Part shown: in pieces, positions 24,066 to 33,779 of the stretch
Position numbering within the stretch: position 1 is the stretch's first letter
Layout: each line of letters begins with the position of its first letter
From: Inonotus obliquus
Lineage: Eukaryota; Basidiomycota; Agaricomycetes; Hymenochaetales; Hymenochaetaceae
Length of the DNA stretch: 64,000 bases
NCBI GenBank assembly: GCA_032164295.1
Contig: JAJHTX010000009.1
Span: 1,302,001 to 1,366,000 of the forward strand
Direction of reading: 5' to 3'
Program-made: the position numbers and the translations under genes
Notes under the pieces: model-generated
The model's input: only the letters and a program-made list of their open reading frames with translations
What the model was told of the DNA's origin: nothing
Databases searched by the model: none

Positions 24066-25690
24066 TCAATCGAAGTAAAGAACCTTTATCCCTCCAGGAA
24101 ACCGTACAGCAATCGCGCCACTCCACGGATCAACAGAAGTGATGTTCGGGTCGAACACCTCATATTCTGGAACCACTTCAGGGTCAAGCATTACTTCGCT
24201 GATAGGCTGTTCATCTTCCGAGAAGAGAGAGAACACGTGGAGATTCTGGCGTAACGAGAACATCAACGCTGCATTGGAGATATTGCGCGGATTTCGAGGC
24301 AGACGATCAATTGGTGCAGAGTTTGACTTGACGAGTACAAGAGTCCCACGTTCATCCTCCGTTCCAGAACCTTGAGAATGGGATACTTGAAGATGGAGTG
24401 AAATGAGGTGCTGTGGTTTGGTTGCTCCAGGATTGACGGTATATGCAACAATGAAGATCTCAATCGGTGCATTCGGCCTCCAAGAAGGTTTGAAAACATG
24501 CTGTGCCAATATCCAAGGTCCATATCCCGTCGTTCTATTTTGGTCATTGTCTGGACTTCTTGGATACGGAAGGGGGAGTAGCGAATAGCCCTGATCCGAC
24601 GGATTGAAAGGGACTCGTCGCCAGGCATTGTGATCCACATGATCAGACCAGTATTCCCTAAGTGAAGACAGCGGGATCTGAACAGCGTAGAACCCTATTT
24701 CTGCATCCTGGACAAAGACAATCAAGCTGTTACCGGCGACGAGCTTTGATCGAGCATCATACCGGACGCCCTAATATTGATTAGCTCATTTGGGCACTAC
24801 ACAATAACTGTAGCGGTTGACGTACCGTCGGGTTGACAAAATCAAGAATCATTGCATCCGCAGTCCGCCAGTTGATGATTATGCTCTGGAATCTCCGTGG
24901 GACGGCAGACATAAAGAAATCACCTTGTAGCGTTATCCGAGAGGGCGACAGAGTTGGCAGTCGACGCTCGAGGACGAGATCTAAAGCCTGACGATTGAAG
25001 GTATAATTATATACCCGGAGTAAGCTCCTGTGGACGTGATGTGTGAGAATCCTTCGTAGCGTATAATAAATTATCTTCCTACATGGCTTCGAATACGGCA
25101 TCCTCGCAGACAGCCGCGACGGCGAGTACATTACCATTGTCAATAACGTCAAAATCGAACCCTACAGTATCTATGTGGTCGGCAGGAGGGGTAATAGTCC
25201 AGAGTCTCTGTACTGTCTCGATAGCCCATAGTTCGATACTCCCATGATTTGCTATGAGTATCTCTCGTCCTCCCGGAAGCAATCTCGTTTTCATTATCCT
25301 ATCCTCTTCGATATGAGGTAGAGGTAGTTCAAGGGTTCGCATCTGAGGCATTGCTCCAGGGGTATTCCATGCGCGATGCCTTTGAACAGCGTTAGAAGCT
25401 TTCCACCTTAATTCTCTTTCGGAATGAGAATCAATTGTATCGAAAGGATCTAAGCTGGGCGCCTGGGTAATATCAAGATTCTGCAGAAGTGTCCTCCAGA
25501 CGCTGTAGGAACGGCATATTTGATACAAGCGCTTGCACGTCTGCACAGGTGGTAAGGATATGTAAGCAGGAAAGGGATCAACACGTACACTTTCAAGCTT
25601 TAGAATGGTTTCGACTGGGCAGTATGACAGAATTTCGACAATGAGTTCATCCGGCAACGTCAGGAGGTGGCATTGAGTGGCAATTGGCAT
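24066..25690 (-). CDS. F-box protein, 488 aa, four exons
   Basis: Exons, read leftwards: 25690-25589, 25540-25083, 25027-24826 and 24770-24066; 1467 nt, phases consistent. The start MPIATQCHLLTLPDEL leads straight into an F-box (LPDELIVEILSYCPVETIL, then CKRLYQICRSYSVWRTLLQNLD). An in-frame Met 12 codons upstream (25726) is an alternative start. The remainder is beta-rich with repeated strand-like blocks (MKTRLLPGGREILIANHG; SIELWAIETVQRLWTI), resembling a degenerate WD/Kelch-like propeller without clear repeats. The likely role is an SCF adaptor; the substrate is unknown. It diverges from the aldo-keto reductase gene, about 0.8 kb away. Confidence 0.85.
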
Positions 25691-26525
25691 AAACGAGTGT
25701 GGGTCCACAAAAGAAAGAGGACTCAAAAAGAGAGAATATAGTTGGAGTTAGCCCTTGAACAAGCCAGTGCGTCTGAATAGGGAGGGAACGACCAAGTAAG
25801 TGCTGGGTTTTGGTCGAGTAACTTTGCTTCCAAGTAATAGAGTGCAAACAAAAACTGCAACGAATGGTAGCCCTCTACATTGGCTTCCCACACAAGTTCA
25901 CTATCCTCCATCCATCATCGAAAACTTGAGCGACGCCATGGGATGGCGCGAACACGGAATACCAGAGAACACGGAAGCGAGCCCCCTTCTGCTAACGAAA
26001 ATCGACCTATCTTTTAAGTCCAGCGACAATTATTAGATACTGAGTGTAGGGCAAAACTCTATCCAAAGCACGTATTGGGTCCCATCATGCTGAAGTCGAA
26101 GGGTAAGGATGTTCTGTAGTTGTGGTGGTGGGATGAGACGAGGATCGACACGCCAAATTTGTCCTCGACTATGTTGAAATCAGACAAGACCACGAGCGAT
26201 ATATGCTGCTATGCAATGCACTTCCCTTCGCTGTTTCCCATACTCCGAATCGCCGCAATGCGTCGTAAGCTTGCGGCAGGTGGTATAAATGAATCGAATG
26301 GCAGCCCGTGCAGGCCCGTATCGTATGCCGGGTTGCCGTGGCTGACGCGTCTGATTGATGATGGTGAAAGATGACCAGGCAAATGAAATTAGAGAGTAAT
26401 AGTTGCTTTGACTACACAGAGTCTATGCTTTGAAAAATGGAATACAAAAGGCAGTCGGGCAAAAAAACTATCCTCAGGCTCAGACTCAGTTCTGGAATCA
26501 CCTCTCTAAGATTTACTCACAGACC

Positions 26526-27850
26526 ATGTCTATTGACTGGACACCTCCCGCTGCTCCTACTCCTCTTGGTCGTTACCGCGTCTTGTCCCCTCTTGCTGGC
26601 GTCCGTGTCTCGCCGCTCCAATTGGGGGCGATGAGTATTGGCGACCAGTGGGAGAATATGGGACTCGGCGAGATGAACAAGGAGTCATCATTCAAGCTTC
26701 TTGATGCGTACTACGAAGCTGGTGGGAACTTCGTTGATACAGCCAGTGATTAGTATGTATCTCTTCCACTTCTTACATGCGTCTAGCGACTCACTATCCA
26801 ACAGTCAGGATGAGACATCCGAGAAGTTCATTGGTGAATGGATGGAGAAGAGGGGAATTCGAGACCAAATTGTCATCGCGACGAAGGTGGGTGTTTAGCT
26901 TGTTGAATTCCGTTCTCTGACTTTTGACGCGATCCTCCATGGTATAGTTCACGACGAATTACAAGCGGGCCGCCAAAGATATCGGTATCAAGGTGAACTA
27001 TACTGGCAACAACGCTAAGACACTCTTCGTTAGCGTAGAAGACAGTCTCAAGAAGCTGCGGACCACCTACATCGACATTCTCTACCTCCATTGGTGGGAC
27101 TGGCAAACTTCTATAGAGGAAGTCATGGACAATCTCCACCACCTCGTAGCTACTCGTAAGGTTCTCTACCTCGGCATTTCGGATACGCCAGCATGGGTCG
27201 TCTCGTATGCGAACGCATATGCCAAAGCGAATGGGAAGACTCCATTCGTAATCTACCAAGGCAAGTGGAATATATTGGATCGTAGCTTTGAGCGAGAGAT
27301 CATTCCGATGGCGCGATCGCTTGGGCTTGCCCTCGCACCATGGGGCGTACTTGCAAGTGGTCGACTCCGCACGGACGCCGAAGAAGAAAGGCGCCTGGCT
27401 TCCGGAGAGAATGGTCGCTCACTGTTCGGAGGGGACTGGAAGCGGACTGAGGACGATAAGAAGATATGCGTTGCACTTGAAAAGGTTGCAAAGGAAGTGG
27501 GTACGGAGCACATCACTGCTGTCGCCATAGCGTACGTCATGCAAAAGACGCCTTATGTGTTCCCTATCATCGGAGGACGCAAGGTCGAACATCTCCTCGC
27601 GAATGTCGAAGCACTCAAGATTTCACTCTCGGACGAGCAAATCAAGTACCTCGAGAGCATTCTTCCGTTCGATCTCGGTTTCCCGCTCAGTGTTTTCGTG
27701 AGTGGTTTGCTACGGCAGATATATTCCTTCGACTAACTTGAGCTACAGGGAGACGGAACGTCTCAGCGGCCCTTCATGTTGTATGATTCGACTGCGCAGT
27801 GGGATCGTTGGCCGCAAAGGCAGGTTATCAGGCCAACCGCAAACGTTTAG
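26526..27850 (+). CDS. Aldo-keto reductase, aryl-alcohol dehydrogenase type, 386 aa
   Basis: Exons: 26526-26752, 26805-26886, 26948-27697 and 27749-27850; 1161 nt, phases consistent. The start [16 protein letters not shown] is the first ATG with family sequence after it. The AKR catalytic tetrad is visible: Asp71 (FVDTASD), Tyr76, Lys103 (VIATKF) and His151 (LYLHWWDW). Further family marks are [35 protein letters not shown] and [13 protein letters not shown]. It belongs to the NADPH-dependent group of fungal aryl-alcohol dehydrogenases and norsolorinic-acid-reductase-like proteins, cytosolic enzymes that interconvert aromatic aldehydes and alcohols. In wood- or litter-degrading basidiomycetes such enzymes work around lignin breakdown; a role here is inference. 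Confidence 0.95.
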
Positions 27851-28529
27851 TTGGTGGTAGCATTTGCGTATGAAATGATGCGTGCGCGGGCGATGGAGAG
27901 AGAATAAACTAGCCCGGACATTTCTTCTCTTTGTCTGTAGTATAAAGTCCAATTGCAAGAGAGATTTCAACAAAAATGCGAAGCAACTAATAAGCAAGGT
28001 TCGGTGGGTAACTGTAACGTACTGGACCGCATCGTGCCTACGGAAACAGCTATATCATGTTAGTGCCCTGCCAATGAAACAGACATTCACCCAAGTCAGA
28101 TTTACAACAATGTACGCACTTGGACATTCCTTTCCAGGATCGATGAAAGCAGGAGCACTCCGAAGATCTCGCGCGTATACGATAGGGCCATACGTGGACC
28201 GTGGAAGTACGCCCTGAGTTATACCATCCAGCGTTGGGCTCCAGAAGAGCTACAGTCGTAGATTGCACATATATCAGACGCTGAAGAAAATGGAGATATT
28301 GCACCACCTGCACGTCTACTTGCTATTGGGAAATTGGGTACGGACAGAGGTCTGCTGATTCCAGTATCTGTTGAAAGGCTGCAGAGGTAGTTGTCCAGAA
28401 CAGAGTAAGTATCAGCCGATAAAAGCTTTGCATAGTCTACGGAGTCCGATAGCAGCAGCAGCAGCATGACGACGTTCATGTTCACTGCCAAAGAAGGACT
28501 CGATATGAGGAGTTGGCACGTTAGCTCAC

Positions 28530-28672
28530 CTTGTCCAAATCTTCCCTAGGCTCGCTAACCACCACGGGTACATAATACCCTCCTAAACCTCCTTTCCCAT
28601 CATCGCCATCTAGGTCTGCACCAGCCATAGCCCGTCTGATAACATCCTCACTAGACTCAGGAGGAGATGGAA
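28530..28672 (-). CDS. Exon-like fragment of an unknown gene
   Basis: Read leftwards this stretch is an open, protein-like segment (PPESSEDVIRRAMAGADL; LGGYYVPVVVSEPREDLDK) ending at a good donor, GTGAGC. I could not find a phase-consistent next exon to the left, and no start to the right. The DNA to the right soon becomes the hAT-type insertion and then retroelements. It may be a remnant of a gene broken by transposition. The product is not recognised. Confidence 0.35.
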
Positions 28673-29001
28673 CCCTTTTGTCCCATGCAATGTTCAAAAG
28701 ACAAGGGGCGCCTCGTAGAGGTCTATAATAGCGTTTTGAACATGTTTGGCGAACATGTTCGATACATACGCAAGTTGAAGACGTCGAAGGAACACAAACG
28801 TTTCTGGCGCAAGGTGCGTATTGCTTGCTCTTTTAGCATAGATTCCTTCGGTAGCTCCTTACTGACTTACAGGGAAATTCATACAGCCGTTTGCAGAAGT
28901 AAGTACAGGGAATTCCATAATAGGATTGGCAATCCGTACAAAAAAACGGCCGTTCCCACGGTCTCGCTTAGCCTTCCAAGTGATCGACAGTCCCGCAGAT
29001 C

Positions 29002-29695
29002 AGGACCTGACAATGTCAATTGATGCCTGATCCAAATTTCAAAATTCTTATCTGGATTTTTCCGGGCGCGAACGCCCGTTTTATCCGGAAAAATTCATGC
29101 ATTGCCTCTTCAAACCTTCAAATTATCCGGATTTTGACGGAGGCCTTGAATAGTTGCCTTCTTATCTGGATTTGGGTGGAGGCCTCCCATATGTTTTTTT
29201 TCTTCATCTGGTTGGCTATCATGTAGTTGTCATAGTACAGAACTTAATCCACTTCAAGAGCAATCCCATGTAGAGGGAACAATAGGCAGAAGTTACAAGG
29301 TTTCTTGTTATTTCGCGCAAACATTTGCACAAGATAGTATAACCACATATGGTAATTATACGCAATATTTCCAACTCTGGGAAATTTAGGTCGGAATGTG
29401 AAGGCTCCTCATCTGATTGGTAGGATTATCATTCTAGGTATGATTTTTAGCAGTGAGTTAATGATTTTCTGCCTGGTGTGGCAGGAATTTCTGATCTGGA
29501 CTAGTAGGCATGTCACTTTTATCCGGATTGGAGGAGGCCTAGGCAACCACCGGCTTCCTCTTATCCAGATTTTGACACAGGCCCTGACCTGTTTTTCGAC
29601 CCAAATTATCCGGAAAAATTCAGGCATTAGACCCAAAATTTGACAATTTTTATCTGGATTTAGCAGAGTCCTTAGTCGGGATTGTCAGGGGTCCT
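29002..29695. mobile_element. hAT-type nonautonomous element, 694 bp, TSD CGCAGATC
   Basis: An 8-bp direct repeat, CGCAGATC, flanks it exactly (28994-29001 and 29696-29703). The ends are imperfect inverted repeats: left AGGACCTGACAATG, right (reverse complement) AGGACCCCTGACAATC. Subterminal copies of ATCCGGA and TCTGGATT recur several times inside, including a pair of TCCGGAAAAATTCA boxes near 29084 and 29609. An 8-bp duplication, short TIRs and subterminal repeats fit the hAT superfamily. No transposase is encoded. Confidence 0.8.
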
Positions 29696-30521
29696 CGCAG
29701 ATCCTGTCCCATCTGGGGATTCAACATTCGATACAGTGAAATAATTACATAAAGCAATGTTATAAGTGTTTTCAGAGGAAGATATGGTCGTGCAAAAAAG
29801 CCAAAATAAGATCACATGACACATAAGTGAAAACAGTTACACGGCAGGCAAAATAGAATATTGGAGGGGGCGCTATTTTAAATTATTTTTTTGCCAATAT
29901 TTTAAATATCGATGAAGAGAACTACGTGCAGCTGAGCTCGGTATCAAGCCTGGTATCCCATTCTACGCTTACCCCATGCTACGGTACAGTCCTTCCAGTA
30001 TCTACCAGCACACCCAGAGAAACCGTCAGTCCCATTTCTCGAAGTACCGAACACCGAGAGTACCGGTACCGAGCGCCAAGAAACCCGGTACCGAGAATAC
30101 CGAGAGTACCGAGTGCCGAGAAACCCGGTACCGAGACAAATTGACAATTCAACATGCTCTCATGACATGGATCGGACGTCTCCCTCTCTGGTATTCATTC
30201 CTGATGGTTGGACTATGCATGCCGGTTCTTTGGAAAAGCTCAGGGTCAGTATCCATTAAGGTTTTCAGGTCCGGTACCACCAGGAACGTGTCGGTATCAA
30301 TCAGCAGGGGCGTATATCTCTTGTCCTGAGGACTTTTCATCCAGGGGTACTATATGCTACGTTTTCATTGGTATCTTGTCCTCCCTAAACCTTTCTTGTT
30401 GTCCCCCTGATGGCGCTGCAATGTTCACTTTCCTTGTTACATTTTCTTCAGACTTTTCTTTGTTTTGATCTTCCTTTCTACTTTCTCCTTTTGGATTTAT
30501 GAGCTAACTACAGTACAGTAG

Positions 30522-30530
30522 TATAAATAT
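30522..30530 (+). promoter_or_regulatory. TATA box in LTR1
   Basis: TATAAATAT lies in an otherwise mixed-composition LTR and is conserved in LTR3 near 47366. Transcription should begin about 25-35 bp downstream, before the gag leader. Confidence 0.6.
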
Positions 30531-30789
30531 CTCCTCCTGTACGTAGTAGCTCTCCAGGTAATCTTAGGAGCTAGCCTCTAGCGTGAGGGCTCAGGTTTCC
30601 TCACCCCCTTCTCAGTCTCATCTCAGCTTTGTCTCAAGTTCTGTCCCAGTTCCGTCTCAAGTGAACCTCAGGAGTTAGCCTCCCGTGCGAGGGCTCAGGT
30701 TTGCTTCCCAGTCCAGTCGACACCTTCATCTACCAGTCTCCCTCATTCTGTTTCTCGCTATACCACCCCGTGCTAGCTATTTCCTTGCA

Positions 30790-31160
30790 GTACCGACCTG
30801 TACCGATGTTTTTCCCACGGTACCGACGTTTTGTTATTCTTCGTATTTTGCACATCCACCTTTCGTTTCTGTACTGAGCTTTTGTTTTACAACGTTTCTG
30901 CACATACCGATCCTGTTCGTTCAAGTACCGACCTGTACCGACGTTTTTCCCACGGTACCGACCTTTAGTTATCCTTTGTATTCTGCACGTCATCCTTTAG
31001 TTTCTGTACTGATCTTCTTGTTTGACAACATACCTCCACGTACCGACCCCTTTCTTTCTGTACCGACCTGTACCGAGGTTTTTCCCACGGTATTAGACTC
31101 TTGTTTTGCTACGTTCTCCCTTGTACCGACCTATACCGAAGTTTTTCCCATGCTCTGACC
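30790..31160 (+). repeat. Four diverged leader repeats in R/U5
   Basis: The block GTACCGACCTGTACCGA followed by a GTTTTTCCCACGGTA-like part occurs near 30791, 30924, 31057 and, more degenerate, 31117. The first three are spaced about 133 bp apart. The same array is present in LTR3. The units are built from the CGGTA/TACCG word that is dense throughout this element. Confidence 0.8.
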
Positions 31161-31346
31161 TGTCCTTTTTGTACCAGAATCACATACTCTTCACTTCTGG
31201 CCCATCCATTCACTCCCCCATTTCATAGACAACAAGTACTGTGAGCGTACTGGTTAAGTACCGGCACGTATTAGCCCTCCCCCACTTAAAACCATACACC
31301 CCTCGTCTCGGTATTTCGGTACCGGACGCGATCTCGCACATTCAAC

Positions 31347-31364
31347 TGGAGCCCACCGCGAGGG
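31347..31364 (+). other. Primer-binding site of compound element
   Basis: TGGAGCCCACCGCGAGGG starts four bases after LTR1 and begins with TGG, the complement of a tRNA 3' CCA. The same sequence follows LTR2 at 43091. I cannot name the tRNA. Confidence 0.7.
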
Positions 31365-31788
31365 AGGGTTCAAACTGACTCGACGTCGAGAGAACGCCTG
31401 GCAACGCAATCGAGCCGCTTTGGAAGAATCGTATTCGGACGACGAGTCGCTGGAATTATCGTTCGCCTCTCTTTCCATCTCAGAAGAAGTAGCTGCCGCC
31501 TCTAGTACTGTCTCGGTATTGAGTTCGTTACCACCGTCTTCTACCGGTAGAGAATTGTTCTCGGCAAGCCCGTCCCCTGTTGACGAAGCCCCAGAGTTCA
31601 TCTTACCGAGTGAGAATTCGCTGGCTAACCAGACTTCTACCAACCGTAGCGGTACCGAACGCCGCAGCACCCCTCCGACTATCACATCACAGTCACCAAA
31701 CCCCAACACCACTCACACCCCGTCACGCCCCAGAAACGCCACCATAGTTCCTCCAGTAAGAGGCCCACCCCCTCACCTCCGTAACGCC

Positions 31789-33765
31789 ATGGCAGCTAGA
31801 CCTCCCAGGCGTGGAGCGAGGGATGCCCCGTCGTTCGACGGTAGCGAGCCATTAGAACTGTTCCGGTACCTCGAAGATATCGAATTTATAGCTGTGGACT
31901 GCGGTTTGGACGACGCCCAGAAGATTCGGTACGCCAAATATTACGCCTCATCGTCGGTAGCTGAGCTATGGGAGACTGCCCCTGGAGTTGCCTCCGATGC
32001 CGCTGATTGGGCCCAGGCCAAGGAAGCTATCCGCTCGTTCTACCCTACGTTAACCCAAGGGTCTAGGTTCACGAGAGAAGACGTCAATCGACTCGTAGAG
32101 ACCTGGCGTAGAAAGGGGTTCAGATCTCGCCTCGATTTGGCCGACTACCGAAACGAATATTTAGTGAGGTCCAGTTACCTACGAAACCTCGGTACCTTCT
32201 CCGCAGACGAAGCAGCAAGGAGCTTCTTCACCGCCTTCACAGGGAATTTTCGAGAACGTCTACGTCTGCGGCTGGAAACGAAGGAGACCGACCCAGAACC
32301 TGGAAGAGTCTATTCGGTAGATCAGATCGTGAAGCACGCAGAACACATTCTCGGTACCGACTTCTTCGACGATGCACCCCGTACCGGACTAGCCGAAGCA
32401 GCGAAGCCGGCTGTCAAGAAAGAAGATGACGTGTGGGATACCGTAAGGAGTCTTCAATTACAGATCGAGCAGTTGGGAAAAAGACCCAGCATACAGCCAC
32501 CTCCGCAGTCTCGCCCCGGGGGCTGTGCCTTCTGCAGCGATCCTACTCATTTCATTCGTTCCTGTCCGAAGGTCGCAGAATACATTACCCTGGGACGTTG
32601 TAAACAAAATACCGAAGGACGTGTTACCCTACCCGACAATTCTTATCCTTCGAACTCCCTACCCGGTAGAAACATGATGGAACGTATCGACTACCTGTCC
32701 TCCGCCCAGTCTTCAGTAAACCTCGTCGAATTGGGACTGCAACCGGTATCGAATACCGACGGTTCTAATATGGTCGCCGCCGTTACCGACGTTTCCCGCG
32801 ATTGGGAAGGGGACCAAGATGTGGCCCGTCTCGAAGTCATGCTTAACGAGGCCAAGAAGAAAGCTTCCGTGGTACGAAAGGCCAAGTTCGATGGCGTCGA
32901 AATTCCCCATGTCTCGAGGCCTAACAACCCCCAAGTCCCAGCCAATACCGGATCGAACAAGCAGACCCCTGTCACACCTCGAACTGATGCCCCTAAAGAA
33001 GTGCCACGGTACGCGCAGCAGTCGAGTCAACCATCAACTAATCCGCAGCCGCCGCAGTATCGATCGGTAGCCCCTATCGAAGACCCAACCCTGGCGCAAC
33101 GTGTCCTTGCTCGTTCGTTAGAAGCACCCATCACGGTCACCCAACGAGAACTATTAGCACTATCGTACGAGCTGAGGAAGCAGATGAAGGACCTGACTAC
33201 CGCGAGAAGGATCAGCCCTGGAGATGCGCATATAGTCAGTGTTGGCGAGGACGAGGATCCATTCGATACCGAAGAGCCGTCGTCGATATTGTTCGGTAGT
33301 CTACCGGCTGCAGAAGACACGCTGCCCCTGCGTACCGTTCGAGTCGGTATCGAGGATTCCGTCGAGTGTGTGGCGATCTTGGACCAAGGAGCCGTCATGT
33401 GTCTGATTAGGGAAGATGTGTGGGAGAAGCTGGGAGTGCACCTACGGAGCGACAAGAAAATGGTACTCGAAACAGCCGATACCGGAAGGTCGTCCACGAA
33501 GGGGATGATCCATAACGCGAAGTTCTCGGTAGCCGGTATTGAGCTGAGGCTTCAGGTTCACGTGGTCGAAAAAGCGCCGTTTGAGGTTTTACTTGGGAGA
33601 CCTTTCTTCGCCATTACCGAATGCGAGACCAAGGACTTCTTAAGCGGTGAGCAGCATATTACGCTAACTGATCCGAACGAGCCGGACAGGAAATGTATGG
33701 TCGCTACCGGAGTACGAAACTACACGCGAGTACCGGACTCGGGTTTTGCCCAGTCGAGGAACTGA
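31789..33765 (+). CDS. Gag-protease of Ty3/gypsy element, 658 aa
   Basis: I chose ATG 31789 (GCCATGG context) because the related gag at 43359 begins at the matching position (ARPPRRGARDAPSFDG versus GRPPRRRTEDAPSFDG). The frame is open far upstream without any ATG. The capsid region is FRYLEDIEFIAVDCGLDDAQ to LRLRLETKETDPEPG. A CX2CX4HX4C zinc knuckle (CAFCSDPTHFIRSC) marks nucleocapsid. The retropepsin-like part has ILDQGAVMCLI and FEVLLGRPFF; the usual D-S/T-G triad reads D-Q-G. The stop is 33763-33765, just after a -1 slippery heptamer leading into pol. Confidence 0.88.
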   Translation: MAARPPRRGARDAPSFDGSEPLELFRYLEDIEFIAVDCGLDDAQKIRYAKYYASSSVAELWETAPGVASDAADWAQAKEAIRSFYPTLTQGSRFTREDVNRLVETWRRKGFRSRLDLADYRNEYLVRSSYLRNLGTFSADEAARSFFTAFTGNFRERLRLRLETKETDPEPGRVYSVDQIVKHAEHILGTDFFDDAPRTGLAEAAKPAVKKEDDVWDTVRSLQLQIEQLGKRPSIQPPPQSRPGGCAFCSDPTHFIRSCPKVAEYITLGRCKQNTEGRVTLPDNSYPSNSLPGRNMMERIDYLSSAQSSVNLVELGLQPVSNTDGSNMVAAVTDVSRDWEGDQDVARLEVMLNEAKKKASVVRKAKFDGVEIPHVSRPNNPQVPANTGSNKQTPVTPRTDAPKEVPRYAQQSSQPSTNPQPPQYRSVAPIEDPTLAQRVLARSLEAPITVTQRELLALSYELRKQMKDLTTARRISPGDAHIVSVGEDEDPFDTEEPSSILFGSLPAAEDTLPLRTVRVGIEDSVECVAILDQGAVMCLIREDVWEKLGVHLRSDKKMVLETADTGRSSTKGMIHNAKFSVAGIELRLQVHVVEKAPFEVLLGRPFFAITECETKDFLSGEQHITLTDPNEPDRKCMVATGVRNYTRVPDSGFAQSRN

Positions 33766-33779
33766 CCAGTGGTCGGCGA
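33741..33779 (+). promoter_or_regulatory. -1 ribosomal frameshift signal, gag-pro to pol
   Basis: GGGTTTT at 33741-33747 is an X-XXY-YYZ heptamer in the correct gag phase (tcG GGT TTT). Slipping back one base enters exactly the frame of the following RT ORF. A 6-nt spacer follows, then a possible stem: TCG (33754-33756) with CGA (33777-33779) and CTGACC (33762-33767) with GGTCGG (33771-33776), closed by a 3-nt loop. The gag stop lies within the stem. Confidence 0.75.

Larger units (their letters stand above)
29912..31342 (+). repeat. LTR1 (5' LTR) of compound element
   Basis: It begins ATGAAGAGAACTACG and ends CGCACATT, both recovered at LTR3. A TATA box, TATAAATAT, sits at 30522-30530, so U3 is about 0.6 kb and R plus U5 about 0.8 kb. 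The R/U5 part carries repeated GTACCGACC blocks. Confidence 0.9.

Noticed and set aside
30685..31158. 157-codon frame inside LTR1 (and its copy in LTR3)
   Set aside because: It begins with GTG, has no ATG start, and its repeats (VPTCTDVFPTVPTF) simply mirror the DNA repeat array in R/U5.
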